A DNA stretch of 64,000 bases from Corynebacterium falsenii (GCA_001054945.1 JVKJ01000005.1:806001-870000); one strand, 5' to 3'. Positions 9,078-19,474 are shown, numbered from the stretch's first letter. The notes: generated by a model from the letters alone, not told the origin. Translations and numbers: made by a program.

Positions 9078-9932
9078 TCAGTCCCTCGCCAGCTCGTGAC
9101 TCAGAGAATCCAGCTCTCCCCCGCCCGCCATGGCCAGGGTGAGCTGTTCCAGGGTCACGTCGTCATAGTCGGCGTTGAGCGTCTCCTCGCCCATATTGAG
9201 CAGAACGAAGCGGTCTCCCACCAGGTATGCGTGGTGGGGGTTGTGGGTAATCAGTACCACGCCCACCCCGCGCTCGCGGGCGGCCTTCACAAATCGCAGG
9301 ACCATGCCCGATTGCTTCACACCCAGGGCTGCGGTTGGCTCATCCAAAATGATGACGCGCGCACCGAAATACACCGCCCGCGCGATGGCCACGACCTGCC
9401 GCTGCCCGCCGGAGAGCGTACTGATCGGCACCTCCACATCTGCCAAGTTCACCCCCATGTCGGCCAGCTGCTCGCGGGTGATCCGCCGCATCTCGTCGCT
9501 CTTGAGCTTGCCCAGCGCCCCCGTGAGCTCCTGGCCTAGGAAGAAGTTGCGCCACACTGGCATCTGCCCCACCACCGCCAAGTCCTGATACACCGTGGCG
9601 ATCCCCTTCTCCAGAGCTTGCTTGGGGTTGTTGAAGCGGGTGGCCTCGCCATCTACCAGCAGTTCCCCGCTGGTTTGCTGGTGCAGGCCGGCAAGGATCT
9701 TGATGAGCGTGGACTTGCCCGCACCGTTGTCCCCCAACACGCAGGTGACCGTGCCCTCCCGCACGCTCAGGTCAATGCCCTTCAGGACCTCGATCTCACC
9801 GTAGGATTTGTGGACGCCACGAAGTTCGATCAGCGGCGCATCGTTCGCGTTCTGTTTTTCAGCGTTCGCGGTCGCCCGCGATGATTCCTGCCCCAGTGCG
9901 CTGGCCGGCCGCGCGGTGTTTCCCTGGCTCAT
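9078..9932 (-). CDS. CUT2-type sugar ABC transporter, ATP-binding protein
   Basis: 284 residues with a single ABC domain: Walker A GDNGAGKST, Q-loop VYQD, signature STLSGGQRQ, Walker B VIILDEPTAAL and switch His in ITHNPHH. Many CUT2 ATPases (RbsA type) carry two fused ABC domains. This one has one, as in the FrcA-like group, and would work as a dimer. The ATG overlaps the permease stop as ATGA, indicating translational coupling. The frame stays open further upstream, but that part only runs antisense-frame through the permease gene. Confidence 0.93.
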   Translation of the reverse strand: MSQGNTARPASALGQESSRATANAEKQNANDAPLIELRGVHKSYGEIEVLKGIDLSVREGTVTCVLGDNGAGKSTLIKILAGLHQQTSGELLVDGEATRFNNPKQALEKGIATVYQDLAVVGQMPVWRNFFLGQELTGALGKLKSDEMRRITREQLADMGVNLADVEVPISTLSGGQRQVVAIARAVYFGARVIILDEPTAALGVKQSGMVLRFVKAARERGVGVVLITHNPHHAYLVGDRFVLLNMGEETLNADYDDVTLEQLTLAMAGGGELDSLSHELARD

Positions 9933-10945
9933 GAGCGGTTTCCTCCCGTGAAGCGCGTGAATGAATTGTTGGTGATGACCGCGAACAGCAGCATGGCGCC
10001 CAGGAAGAATTTGAACCAGTCGGGGTTCCATCCGGCGTACACGATGCCCTGGTTGGTCATACCGAAGATGAGCGCGCCGATGGCGGTACCCACCGCCGTG
10101 CCGCGTCCGCCGGTGAGCGCACACCCGCCGATCACGGCGGCGATGATGTAGAGGAACTCGTTGCCCACGCCCTGGCCAGCCTGGATGGAATCGAAGGCGA
10201 ACAGGTTGTGCATGCCCACGAACCACGCCGCAAATCCCACCAGCATGAACAACAGAATCTTCACGCGACGCACGGGCACGCCGACAGCCCGGGCGGCGTT
10301 GGCGTCCCCTCCCACGGCAAAGATCCAGTTGCCCAAGCGGGTCTGGAAAAGCACAAAGCTCGCCAGCGCGACGAACAGCAGCCACCACACGACGGTGATC
10401 TTGATGTCCACGCCGAAGACATGGAAGGAGGATGCGAAGACTTTCCGCGCGGACTCATATCCCTGCATGTCCGAGATCGTGGGGGTGGCCACTTGTCCGG
10501 TCACCAGCTTTGTCACGGCGAGATTGATGCCTTGCAGCATGAGGAACATCGCCAGTGTGATGAGGAACGAGGGGATGCCGGTCCGGGTCACCAGATAGCC
10601 ATTGATCGCCCCGATAAGCAGAGCGAAGAGCAACGACAGGCCCACTCCGGCCCAGGAATTGAGCCAGAAGTTGTAGTTCAGCATCGTCGCGGTGAGCGCG
10701 GTGGTGGTTACCGCGACGCCCGAGGACAGATCAAACTCGTCGCCGATCATGAGCAGCCCCACGGCCAAGGCGATGATCCCCATCGTCGACGATGCGTACA
10801 ACACGGTGGCAAAAGCATCCGCACTACGGAACGCCGGAGCCATGACCATAAACAGCGCAAAGATCAAGATCGCGCCGACAACGCTGGCCATCTCCGGTCG
10901 TTTGATCACCCGCATGAGCGGGGACTGTGTGTTGCTCTCTGCCAT
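9929..10945 (-). CDS. CUT2-type sugar ABC transporter, permease (RbsC/FrcC family)
   Basis: 338 residues with eight to ten hydrophobic segments and the conserved family blocks GEFDLS-like (IGDEFDLSSG), NGYLVT and the C-terminal VIGGCALTGGRGTAVGT. It forms the membrane channel for the binding protein and ATPase encoded on either side. Its start overlaps the upstream stop by one base (TAATG) and its stop overlaps the ATPase start (ATGA), so all three genes are translationally coupled. The imported sugar or nucleoside is not identifiable from sequence. Confidence 0.93.
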   Translation of the reverse strand: MAESNTQSPLMRVIKRPEMASVVGAILIFALFMVMAPAFRSADAFATVLYASSTMGIIALAVGLLMIGDEFDLSSGVAVTTTALTATMLNYNFWLNSWAGVGLSLLFALLIGAINGYLVTRTGIPSFLITLAMFLMLQGINLAVTKLVTGQVATPTISDMQGYESARKVFASSFHVFGVDIKITVVWWLLFVALASFVLFQTRLGNWIFAVGGDANAARAVGVPVRRVKILLFMLVGFAAWFVGMHNLFAFDSIQAGQGVGNEFLYIIAAVIGGCALTGGRGTAVGTAIGALIFGMTNQGIVYAGWNPDWFKFFLGAMLLFAVITNNSFTRFTGGNRS

Positions 10946-12003
10946 TAACGCAAGCCCTTCTTCGCGGCGTCCTCAATCTTGTCCACATTGCTCTTGTCCA
11001 CGAAGCTCGGCCCCGTGAACACCGGCTGTCCTCCACCGACGGTAGAGCCGTTGCGCTTGGCGAGCCAGAGCGCGTCGATGGCCATATACCCCTGCAGATA
11101 GGGCTGCTGATCCGCTGCCCAGTCCACGTCACCCTTCTTGATGGCCGTCACCAGCTCAGCGTTCGTATCGAAGGTGGAGATCTTGGCATGGGAGCCAGCT
11201 GCCTCGCGGGACTTCACGGCCGCCAGCGCCACGGGCGCGACCAACCCCATGACTCGGTCCACGTCCTTGTCCTGGGCCAGCTTCGCTTGAATCGTGGACT
11301 GCACAGCGGTGAGATCCATGCCGTTGACGTAGAGGGTTTCCACCTTGCCGTCGCTGCCGGAGGCCTTCAGCCCCTTCTGGATGCCCGAGCAGCGCGCTTC
11401 CTGCGACGGGTTGCCCTGCTCGTGAATGACGCACAGGACCTTGTGTGCCTTGTCTGCACCCAGCCGCTTGCCAGCCTCGGCGCCGGCGGTGGATTCGTCC
11501 TGGCCGAAAAACGCGGACAGCCCGTACTTCTTGTAGTTGTCCATACCGGAATTCAGTCCCACGACGGGGATCCCCTGATCCACAGCCTTCTTCGCTACCG
11601 GGCCGAGAGCCTCTGCGGTGGGCATGGTCAGCGCGATGCCATCGGATTTCGCGTCGATCGCGTTCTGCACCAGATTTGCCTGGTCGGGCGCCTGCGGCGT
11701 GGAGGAATACCGTAGCTCAAGATTGTCCTTCTTCGCCGCGTCCTCAGCGCCGGCGCGCACCAGATCCCAGAAGGTGTCACCCGGGGCACCGTGGCTCACC
11801 ATGCTCACGGTGTACCGCGGGGTGTCCACCCCTCCCCCGCCGTTTCCGTTCCCGGCGGTGTCCCGGGGCCGTCCCCCGGTCGACGAGCACGCTCCCAAGA
11901 TAAGGGACGCCAGCGTCACCGTGGCGACGATGGCCACGCGCGAGCGTGAGCGGCGGGACGTGTGCGCGGACAGGGGGCCTGAATTTGAGCTGGGTGAAGT
12001 CAC
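10945..12003 (-). CDS. CUT2-type sugar ABC transporter, substrate-binding lipoprotein
   Basis: 352 residues. A basic N-terminus and hydrophobic stretch end in the lipobox LILGAC (Cys39), so it is anchored to the outer face of the membrane. The mature part is a type I periplasmic binding fold of the Peripla_BP_4/RbsB group: YTVSMVSHG at the first strand, DGIALTMPT, GIPVVGLNSG and a C-terminal DQQPYLQGYMA. A Gly/Asn linker follows the lipobox. It is the first gene of the three-gene importer. Its promoter should lie in the AT-rich stretch 12004-12080. The ligand is unknown; the neighbouring adenosine deaminase makes a nucleoside or pentose worth testing. Confidence 0.92.
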   Translation of the reverse strand: MTSPSSNSGPLSAHTSRRSRSRVAIVATVTLASLILGACSSTGGRPRDTAGNGNGGGGVDTPRYTVSMVSHGAPGDTFWDLVRAGAEDAAKKDNLELRYSSTPQAPDQANLVQNAIDAKSDGIALTMPTAEALGPVAKKAVDQGIPVVGLNSGMDNYKKYGLSAFFGQDESTAGAEAGKRLGADKAHKVLCVIHEQGNPSQEARCSGIQKGLKASGSDGKVETLYVNGMDLTAVQSTIQAKLAQDKDVDRVMGLVAPVALAAVKSREAAGSHAKISTFDTNAELVTAIKKGDVDWAADQQPYLQGYMAIDALWLAKRNGSTVGGGQPVFTGPSFVDKSNVDKIEDAAKKGLR

Positions 12004-12133
12004 GTCGTCGATTATTCGCAGGTCAGAGGGCTAAGTCAAAATTTTTCCACCCGCTACTTTATCCATTCAGAGGCGCTTAGCTGGGAAAAGTCTGGGCAGG
12101 GGTCCTTCCATATCTGCTACGCAGAAACGTGTG

Positions 12134-13537
12134 CTACTTCGCGCCCCCGCTCGGATCGGCACCGCCCTTGGCATCGTCTTCGCCGTTGGAGTCTTCATCA
12201 TTGGTGACCCCGTCATCGGCATCGTCATCGTCGAGGCTTAACCCCAGCTGCTCGAGCTCGTGCTTCAGGTTCTCCATCGACAGCTCGATCTGCTCGTGAT
12301 CCGCTCCGCCCATTTTCCCGGCGACGGGCCCCTTGCCGCGATGAAGCGCGTTCAGCCCGCCGGACAGCCGGGCGCCCTCGCTCTCGTCATCGGCGAACAG
12401 GGATGGATCGCCTTCGACGTGGTCGATGCCATCGATATCGGAGGTCAGGTCACCGCCCAGCTCCGCGTACGCGGGGAAGATGATGTACTGCTCCAGCTCG
12501 CTACGCAATGGCGCGGGGCAGAAGGCGACCTCGAGCGCATTGGTGGTGAATTCCAGCAGTTGCCAGTACTCGAGATCGAAGGCTTCCGCCAAGGCGGTGA
12601 ATTCTCGGGTCATGGTCGTACCGGAAACCAGGCGATTGTCCGTGTTGACCGTGCACATAAAGCCCATGTCGTACAGCAGGTTAAAGGGGTGATCCGCCAC
12701 GTCATCGCACACTCCGGTTTGAGTGTTCGAGGTTGGGCAGATTTCCAGCGGAATGCGCTGGTCGCGGACCACGCGTGCGACCTCGCCCAACTCGACGCCG
12801 CTCATAGTCGCTTCGAAGTCCTCGTAGATTCGTACGCCGTGCCCCAATCGGCGTGCGCCCTGTGCCAGGGCGTCTCGAATGGAATCCACACCGGCCGCCT
12901 CCCCAGCATGAGCGGTAAAGGGCACAAGATTGCGCCGCAAGAGGTCGAAGGCCTCGCTGTGGTTGGAGGCGGGGAAGCCATCTTCAGCCCCCGCGATATC
13001 GAATCCGACGACGTAGCCCTCCCCGGGCGAATTCTCCCCAAAATTATCCACAGTCAGCTGGGCAATCTCGGTGGCGCGATCCGCATGCCGCATTGCGCAC
13101 AAAATCAGCCGGGCATGAATTCTGCCGCCCTTTTCCTGGACCACCCGCTCGCCTTCTTTGGCTCCCTGGACCGTCGCCTCTACAACTTCCTGGAGGCTGA
13201 GGCCACCGGCCAGATGCTGCTCGGGAGCGTAGCGCAACTCCGCATAGCAAACATTGTCTGCGCCGAGGTCTTCCACCGCCTCGCGGGTGACTCGAACCAG
13301 CGCGTCCTTCGTCTGCATGACGGCGGTGGTGTGATCGAAGGTCGTGAGATAAGTCGGAAGGTCACCGGAATTTGCGGCATCGTAGAACCACTGCTCGAGT
13401 TCCTGCGCATCCGTCGTGGGGAGCTGGTGATCGACCTTCTCGGCCAGTTCGATAATGGTGGCGGGTCTCAACCCGCCATCCAGGTGATCGTGGATCTCAA
13501 CTTTAGGCAGCTTCGCGATGACGTCCGAATCAATCAT
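12134..13537 (-). CDS. add: Adenosine deaminase
   Basis: 467 residues of the metal-dependent deaminase family: zinc-binding HDHLDG at the N-terminus, FTAHAGE, LGHGVRI, CPTSNTQTG and the zinc Asp in VNTDNR. The TDN form replaces the TDDP of E. coli, as in other actinobacterial members. It converts adenosine or deoxyadenosine to inosine in the cytosol for purine salvage. The last 90 or so residues are a polar, very acidic tail with runs of Asp and Glu beyond the barrel, dispensable-looking and unlike the short E. coli enzyme. It is followed on the same strand by the sugar ABC operon, about 130 nt away. Confidence 0.93.
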   Translation of the reverse strand: MIDSDVIAKLPKVEIHDHLDGGLRPATIIELAEKVDHQLPTTDAQELEQWFYDAANSGDLPTYLTTFDHTTAVMQTKDALVRVTREAVEDLGADNVCYAELRYAPEQHLAGGLSLQEVVEATVQGAKEGERVVQEKGGRIHARLILCAMRHADRATEIAQLTVDNFGENSPGEGYVVGFDIAGAEDGFPASNHSEAFDLLRRNLVPFTAHAGEAAGVDSIRDALAQGARRLGHGVRIYEDFEATMSGVELGEVARVVRDQRIPLEICPTSNTQTGVCDDVADHPFNLLYDMGFMCTVNTDNRLVSGTTMTREFTALAEAFDLEYWQLLEFTTNALEVAFCPAPLRSELEQYIIFPAYAELGGDLTSDIDGIDHVEGDPSLFADDESEGARLSGGLNALHRGKGPVAGKMGGADHEQIELSMENLKHELEQLGLSLDDDDADDGVTNDEDSNGEDDAKGGADPSGGAK

Positions 13538-13575
13538 GGCGCAAAGTCTACCGATGGCCCCGGCAGCTGGGGCCG

Positions 13576-14661
13576 TTAGTGCTTACGGAAGAGCGTGGAG
13601 AATGCCCCACCGATCAGCACGCCTGCCGCCGCGCCCGCGCCGAGGAGCCCCGCCTTGCTGCGGTCAGAAGAGCCGCTCCGGACCTCTTGGCGGACTCGAA
13701 TCACTGCAGCCGGCGGCAGATCCGGCTCAACCTCGTGCATCGATTCCTCGGAGGTCGCAGCCCATGCGGAGCAGTACAGCACGATGCGCCATACGAAGTA
13801 CAACAGCACCATCACGCCGATGATCGGACCGAATGCCGCGCCCGCGGGGTTCTTCAGCGCGTTGGAGAAGAACAAAGTGCCGAACTGCTTGAAGATTTCA
13901 AAAGCGATCGCGCCGATGACCGCGGCCTGCACCGCGGAACGGCGAGGTACCCGCGTGCGCGGCAAGTACAGGATCAGCCACAGGAAGACGATGAAGTTCG
14001 CCACCAGAGCCACCGCCAGCGCGACCAGGAAGGTCAGGATGCGGATGCCCGGGATGTTCGCCAACCCAATGGAATCCAAGATGCGTTCCGTCAGGCCAGA
14101 GTTGCCAATCGCCGTCACGGCAAACGCGACGATCATGGCAATGATCAGAACGATCAACCCCAGGAGATCCTTGAGCTTGCCACTCACAAAGCTCTTAGCG
14201 GTGCCGTCAACTCGCCACATCTCCGATACGCCCATGCGCAAGTGGCTCATCCAGCCCAGCCCGGTCCACAGGGCCATCAGCAGACCGATGGAGAACACGG
14301 AGGTGCGCTGCTCGACGGCCTGCTTCACGATCTTGGTCAGCATGTCCCCCATTTGGCCGTCGCCAGTGTTCGCAACCTTGTCCAGCACCTGATCCATCAG
14401 GTGCTGATTATTGGCCAACACAATGGCCAGAATGGAGAAGGTCACCATAAGCAGCGGGAACAGCGACAGAACCGAGAAGTAGGTAATCCCTGCCGCGTAC
14501 TGGTTGCCGCCCTGCTTGGAGTACCGCTCCTGCATGCGCATGAGGTGGTCAAACCATGGCCACTGGTCACGGTACTTCTGAATCGCACCTTCGTCGTCCT
14601 TACGGGTGCGCTCAACGCCGTGATGGTCGAGCTTGTCCCGGTTTGGGTCGGTGGTTGCCAC
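13576..14661 (-). CDS. YihY/BrkB family inner-membrane protein
   Basis: 361 residues, a hydrophilic N-terminus of about 45 residues, then six predicted membrane helices with the family pattern AAGITYFSVLSLFPLLM in the first and the later FGPIIGVMVLLYFVWRIVLYCSAW. The C-terminus is a basic cytoplasmic tail with a last Gly/Ala-rich segment. The family was once annotated as ribonuclease BN or BrkB; its molecular function is unsettled. It lies between trpS and adenosine deaminase on the same strand. The gap to adenosine deaminase is 38 nt, so the two may share a message. Confidence 0.9.
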   Translation of the reverse strand: MATTDPNRDKLDHHGVERTRKDDEGAIQKYRDQWPWFDHLMRMQERYSKQGGNQYAAGITYFSVLSLFPLLMVTFSILAIVLANNQHLMDQVLDKVANTGDGQMGDMLTKIVKQAVEQRTSVFSIGLLMALWTGLGWMSHLRMGVSEMWRVDGTAKSFVSGKLKDLLGLIVLIIAMIVAFAVTAIGNSGLTERILDSIGLANIPGIRILTFLVALAVALVANFIVFLWLILYLPRTRVPRRSAVQAAVIGAIAFEIFKQFGTLFFSNALKNPAGAAFGPIIGVMVLLYFVWRIVLYCSAWAATSEESMHEVEPDLPPAAVIRVRQEVRSGSSDRSKAGLLGAGAAAGVLIGGAFSTLFRKH

Positions 14662-14761
14662 GGCCCGTCCTCTCTATCCAGATCCGGTGATTCCTAAAAC
14701 ACTTATTTCTGCCCAATTACCTTAATGTAATCGAAGAAATCGCGAAGTTTGCCCGTAACAA

Positions 14762-14792
14762 AACCCCGCCCCTCAATGTGTGGGGCGGGGTT
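14762..14792 (-). terminator. Terminator of trpS
   Basis: 11-bp perfect GC-rich inverted repeat (14762-14772 with 14782-14792), with TTTTGTT after the stem on the minus strand and TTGTTTT on the plus strand, so it could act both ways. It sits 56 nt past the trpS stop. Confidence 0.88.
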
Positions 14793-14847
14793 GTTTTCGA
14801 CAAGAGCCCAGGGCGACACAACGGTGGCGTCCCCAAACGAGTGAGAC

Positions 14848-15918
<1,071 letters not shown>

Positions 15919-16881
15919 TCAGTTCTCCCGGGGCTCCCCTGGATTAGTTGCAGGGTGGTCCCCTGGGTTAGTTGCAGGTTGGTTCCCCGGGTTCGATGCG
16001 GGGTTACCCTCCGCCTTCCGCTTCCTCGGGCCTCCCGGTGGACGCACCCTGAGGAACCTTCTTGTGGACGCCACCTTCTGACTGTGATCCTCATCCGACT
16101 CCGCGAGCGGGCGTTCACGCATCGAGCGACGGCGGGCGATCCGATCTTGCTGCGCCTTGACGATGCCCTGTGTGGTCCTCTCCTTGGGCGAAATAGAGGG
16201 ACGAGGCAGCGGCAAGCTCCTCCGTTGCAGGAATTGGGTGAGCCGATTGCGAGCGTCGCGGTTGTACACCCGCTCCTGATATTCGAAGACGGGCAGCGAC
16301 CATTGAAAGTAGATGACCAACAGGCGGAAGATGAACGTCGCAACGATCGCGACAGCAGCCGATAAGCCATCCGAGGCGTGCAGCGGCCCTTCCAACAGTG
16401 CGTACAGCAGCGCTCCGAAAACGGCCACGCTGGCATACATCTCGCTGCGGAAAACCAAGGGAATGCGGTCCGTGAGGATATCGCGGAGCACGCCTCCGAA
16501 GATGCCGGTGACCACGGCAGACACGACGGCAATGAGCACGCCGTGGCCCAGCTCCAGTGCGGCCTTGGTACCGAGCATGACGAACACGGACAGCCCCAGC
16601 GCATCCAACAGCAGAAACACCTGGTGGAAATGGTGCATCAGGATGGACATGGAAACAGCCACCATGGCTGCCGAGACAATGAACACGAGGTAAATCGGGT
16701 GCTCGACCCAGGTCAGGGGGTAATTATTTAGGAGCAGGTCGCGGACCGTTCCGCCGCCGATGGCCGTGACGCACGCGATCAGCGAGACGCCGAAAAGGTC
16801 CAGTCGCTCCCGCCCTGCCGCCAGGGCACCTGTCATCCCCTCGGCCGTGATGCCGATGACGTAGAGCACGATGACCAGCAT
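15919..16881 (-). CDS. UPF0126/TRIC family membrane channel protein
   Basis: About 320 residues from the ATG at 16881, chosen because AAGGAGG stands just before it; the frame is open further upstream without a ribosome site. Seven hydrophobic segments form the duplicated glycine-rich channel fold, with AIGGGTVRDLLL in the first repeat and GIFGGVLRDILT in the second, both diagnostic. Prokaryotic TRIC members conduct monovalent cations. After the membrane part is an unusual hydrophilic, Arg/Ser-rich cytoplasmic tail of about 120 residues ending in tandem NPGxxPAT repeats, not part of the usual domain. Confidence 0.88.
   Translation of the reverse strand: MLVIVLYVIGITAEGMTGALAAGRERLDLFGVSLIACVTAIGGGTVRDLLLNNYPLTWVEHPIYLVFIVSAAMVAVSMSILMHHFHQVFLLLDALGLSVFVMLGTKAALELGHGVLIAVVSAVVTGIFGGVLRDILTDRIPLVFRSEMYASVAVFGALLYALLEGPLHASDGLSAAVAIVATFIFRLLVIYFQWSLPVFEYQERVYNRDARNRLTQFLQRRSLPLPRPSISPKERTTQGIVKAQQDRIARRRSMRERPLAESDEDHSQKVASTRRFLRVRPPGGPRKRKAEGNPASNPGNQPATNPGDHPATNPGEPREN
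15937..16005 (-). repeat. 24-bp tandem repeats coding NPGxxPAT units
   Basis: About three imperfect 24-bp units at the 3' end of the UPF0126 gene encode NPGNQPAT, NPGDHPAT and NPGEP. Tandem units of this kind can change in number by slippage without shifting the frame. Confidence 0.75.
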
Positions 16882-16906
16882 CGCGGACCTCCTTCGGAGC
16901 TGAGAC

Positions 16907-17947
16907 TTAACGGTATTCCACGATAACCGGGGAGTGGTCAGACCACCGCTGATCGTAAGCGGCGGCCTTGTCCACCCACGCCTTCTGCGCTCGATCGCGC
17001 AGTCCGTGGGTGGCGGTCTGAAGGTCCAGCCGCCAGCCCGCATCATTGTCAAAGGCCTGCCCGCGGAACGTCCACCAGGAATAGGGTCCGTCTTCGTCCG
17101 GGCGAAGGGAGCGCATCACGTCCGTCCACCCCGGGGCTTCGGGCGCCCCTTTCTCAATCCGCTGGCGGGCGAACTCGGAGGCCGTGTAGTTGACCGCGCC
17201 GAAGAACTCTCCGACCTGCCCGGCGGGATTTCCGTTGCGACCGGCATCTGTGTTGTCCCCGATCTGACTCTCAGCATCGGGACTGGTGCCCAGGATGTGT
17301 TCCATGAAGGCGCGCTCGTCCGGCAGGAATCCAGACTTGGTCCTGTTTGTTCGCCAATTCTTGAGGTCCTGGCGGCGGTGGCAGATGTTCCAGTCACCAC
17401 CGATCAGCATGTCTGGAGCTGCACCGCTGTTGGCTGCCTCGGCTCGGGCAGAAAGGAATTGTCCGAAAACATCGAGGAAACGGTACTTTTCATCCTGCTT
17501 CTCGGAACCCGCATTGCCACTGGGCAGGTAGAGCGAGGCCACGACAAGGTCCTTCGGCCCGTCATCCGCAGGCACCGTGACTGTTGCCTCGATGTACCTT
17601 CCGGCATCGTCGAATTCGCGAGCATCGACCAGCTCTCGGTCGCCCGGGTGATTATCTAGCCCGTGGCCGAATCCGATATGCACGTCACGCAGAGGCAGCT
17701 TGGACAGGATCGCTACTCCCGCCCTCCCCTTGGCTGCAGCGGGAGCTTGCACCAGCTGCCATCCGGCGTCCAGGGCAGGTCGGAGTGCTTCCTGCGTTTG
17801 TTCCTCGTTGGCCCGGACCTCCTGCATGAGGACAATGTCTGCCGGGGTGTTTTCCAACCAAGGCACCATGCCGTGGTTGTTCTCATTGCGGACCTTGGTT
17901 GCGGCCCGAATGCCATTGACGTTGACGGTGGCAATCGTGAAAGTCAT
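16907..17947 (-). CDS. xthA: Exodeoxyribonuclease III
   Basis: 346 residues of the exonuclease-endonuclease-phosphatase fold: TVNVNGIRAA at the start, catalytic Glu in LMQEVR, the GGDWNICH block and the terminal SDHSPVIVEY. It acts on abasic DNA sites (AP endonuclease) and removes 3' ends in base-excision repair. An internal segment of about 25 residues before FFGAVNYT is a larger loop than in E. coli. It is flanked by an MFS gene 9 nt upstream and a membrane channel gene 25 nt downstream on the same strand, so these three may form one transcription unit. Confidence 0.93.
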   Translation of the reverse strand: MTFTIATVNVNGIRAATKVRNENNHGMVPWLENTPADIVLMQEVRANEEQTQEALRPALDAGWQLVQAPAAAKGRAGVAILSKLPLRDVHIGFGHGLDNHPGDRELVDAREFDDAGRYIEATVTVPADDGPKDLVVASLYLPSGNAGSEKQDEKYRFLDVFGQFLSARAEAANSGAAPDMLIGGDWNICHRRQDLKNWRTNRTKSGFLPDERAFMEHILGTSPDAESQIGDNTDAGRNGNPAGQVGEFFGAVNYTASEFARQRIEKGAPEAPGWTDVMRSLRPDEDGPYSWWTFRGQAFDNDAGWRLDLQTATHGLRDRAQKAWVDKAAAYDQRWSDHSPVIVEYR

Positions 17948-17956
17948 GGAAACAGC

Positions 17957-19312
17957 CTATCGGGCTGCGTGTCCGGCCACGGCGCGGCGCCGAAGTGTGT
18001 ACGCGATGACCCAGACCACGGCTCCGCACCCCGCCATGGCTGCGCCCGCGAGGGCGGGGGCAGAATAGCTGTAACCCGCCCCGATCACAGCTCCGCCAAT
18101 GGCGGCGCCACCAGCGTTGGCCATGTTCAGCGCGGAGTGATTGAGGGCCGCCGCCAAGTTTTGGGCGTCTCCAGCAACATCCATGAGGCGGGTTTGCAGG
18201 CTGGGCACCAGCATGGAGCCGAACATCCCGATGAGGCCGAAGTTGGTAATGCCCGCGATGGAGTTCGTGGACGTGAAGTAAAAAGCACCCAAGATGACCA
18301 CCAGGGACAACAGCACTCCCGCGATGGTGAACTCCAAATTGCGGTCCGCGAGCAGACCGCCGATGTACGTGCCCAGAACCATGCCAATGCCGTAGACCAT
18401 CAGCGGCACCCACACGAGGTCTGCGGAGAACCCTGCCCTCTCGGTGAGGGTCCAAGAAATATAGGTGTAGACGGCAAACATTCCGCCGAAGCCCACCGTG
18501 CCCGTCGCCAAGGTAAGGAGCACCTGCGGATTGATTAGAGCGCCAAGCTCAGTAGCTGGATTCGTTGCCGGCATGCGGGTCATGTGCGGGACGGTGAACC
18601 AGAGGGCCACCAAAGTCGCCAGCCCGATGAGCGCCACCAGCATGAATGCCTTGCTCCAACCGAAGTTCGCACCCAGCCATTGCGCAGCGGGGACTCCGAG
18701 GACTGTCGCGAAGGACAGGCCCAGCCCGGAGAAGGCCACGGCCTTGCCGCGCTGACCAGCCGGGGCCATCGATGCGGCGATCAGGGCGGTCACGGAAAAG
18801 AAAGCACCGTGGGGCAACCCAGCGATGAAGCGCGAGGCCATCAGCATCCCATAGGACCCCGCGAAGACCGAGAGCCCATTGCCCACTGTGAAGGCCAACA
18901 TCAGCAGCAGCGCCAAGCGGCGGCGCGGCACCCGACCGGTGAGCGTGGTGATCAGCGGAGCGCCCACGACCACGCCGAGGGCGTATGCCGAGATCACATT
19001 GCCGGCCTGGGCCTCACTGATCCCAAAGTCCTCCGCGATGAGATTCAACAGCCCCATCGCCACGAACTCCGTGGTGCCAATGGCGAAACCGCCCACAGCG
19101 AACGCGATCATCGTGAACAGGCGGCGGCGCTCCCCCATCTCTGTTTGGCGGGGAATGGGTCGGCGCCACTCTTTGGCGCTGGCAATCTGTCCGTTCGAGG
19201 TGGCGTCCACCTCCTCTACGGGCGTTCGCAACGCGGGGCGCATTCGAGGGCTTCGGCGAGGGGAATGGGAGTCGCTAGAGCTCCCAGCGTGAGGATGATG
19301 TGATTCCGGCAC
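17957..19312 (-). CDS. Major facilitator superfamily exporter (drug:H+ antiporter-1, AraJ/Cmx-like)
   Basis: 451 residues. A hydrophilic N-terminal extension of about 60 residues precedes twelve hydrophobic segments. The first segment reads GGFAIGTTEFVAMGLL, which is diagnostic for the AraJ/YdhP/Cmx group, and the loop after segment 2 has GRVPRRR. It probably exports a small molecule at the expense of protons; the substrate is not predictable. The extension may mean that the true start is the internal ATG before GERRRLF (about residue 58). It is divergent from icd across a 162-bp gap. Confidence 0.88.
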   Translation of the reverse strand: MPESHHPHAGSSSDSHSPRRSPRMRPALRTPVEEVDATSNGQIASAKEWRRPIPRQTEMGERRRLFTMIAFAVGGFAIGTTEFVAMGLLNLIAEDFGISEAQAGNVISAYALGVVVGAPLITTLTGRVPRRRLALLLMLAFTVGNGLSVFAGSYGMLMASRFIAGLPHGAFFSVTALIAASMAPAGQRGKAVAFSGLGLSFATVLGVPAAQWLGANFGWSKAFMLVALIGLATLVALWFTVPHMTRMPATNPATELGALINPQVLLTLATGTVGFGGMFAVYTYISWTLTERAGFSADLVWVPLMVYGIGMVLGTYIGGLLADRNLEFTIAGVLLSLVVILGAFYFTSTNSIAGITNFGLIGMFGSMLVPSLQTRLMDVAGDAQNLAAALNHSALNMANAGGAAIGGAVIGAGYSYSAPALAGAAMAGCGAVVWVIAYTLRRRAVAGHAAR

Positions 19313-19474
19313 AGGCGACGTGATTCTTCCTAATTTGTTCTAAAAATATTTTGGAAATGACAGACGGGGCTTAGCCATGCCCGTAACATTCACTGGTTCC
19401 CCGTTTGACGTACTGTTGGAATGGTAAAACAGACGAATTCCAATTGACGAACCAAGGCAGGGAGATACGCCCAC
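19313..19474. promoter_or_regulatory. Divergent promoter region, MFS gene and icd
   Basis: This 162-bp gap is AT-rich in its left part and must hold both promoters. TTGACG followed by TAAAAC lies about 50-80 nt before icd, but with a short spacer of 14. TTGGAA and TTCCAA form an inverted repeat (N16) near 19418-19446. The icd ribosome site is AGGGAGA, about 10 nt before the ATG. Confidence 0.4.

Noticed and set aside
9933-10388. N-terminal extension of the sugar ABC ATPase
   Set aside because: The open frame upstream of 9932 runs out of frame through the permease gene; the ATG at 9932 overlaps the permease stop as ATGA and gives a normal ABC start.
16882-17052. N-terminal extension of the UPF0126 protein
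   Set aside because: It overlaps the end of the exonuclease gene, is Arg/Pro-rich, and the internal start at 16881 has a consensus ribosome site.
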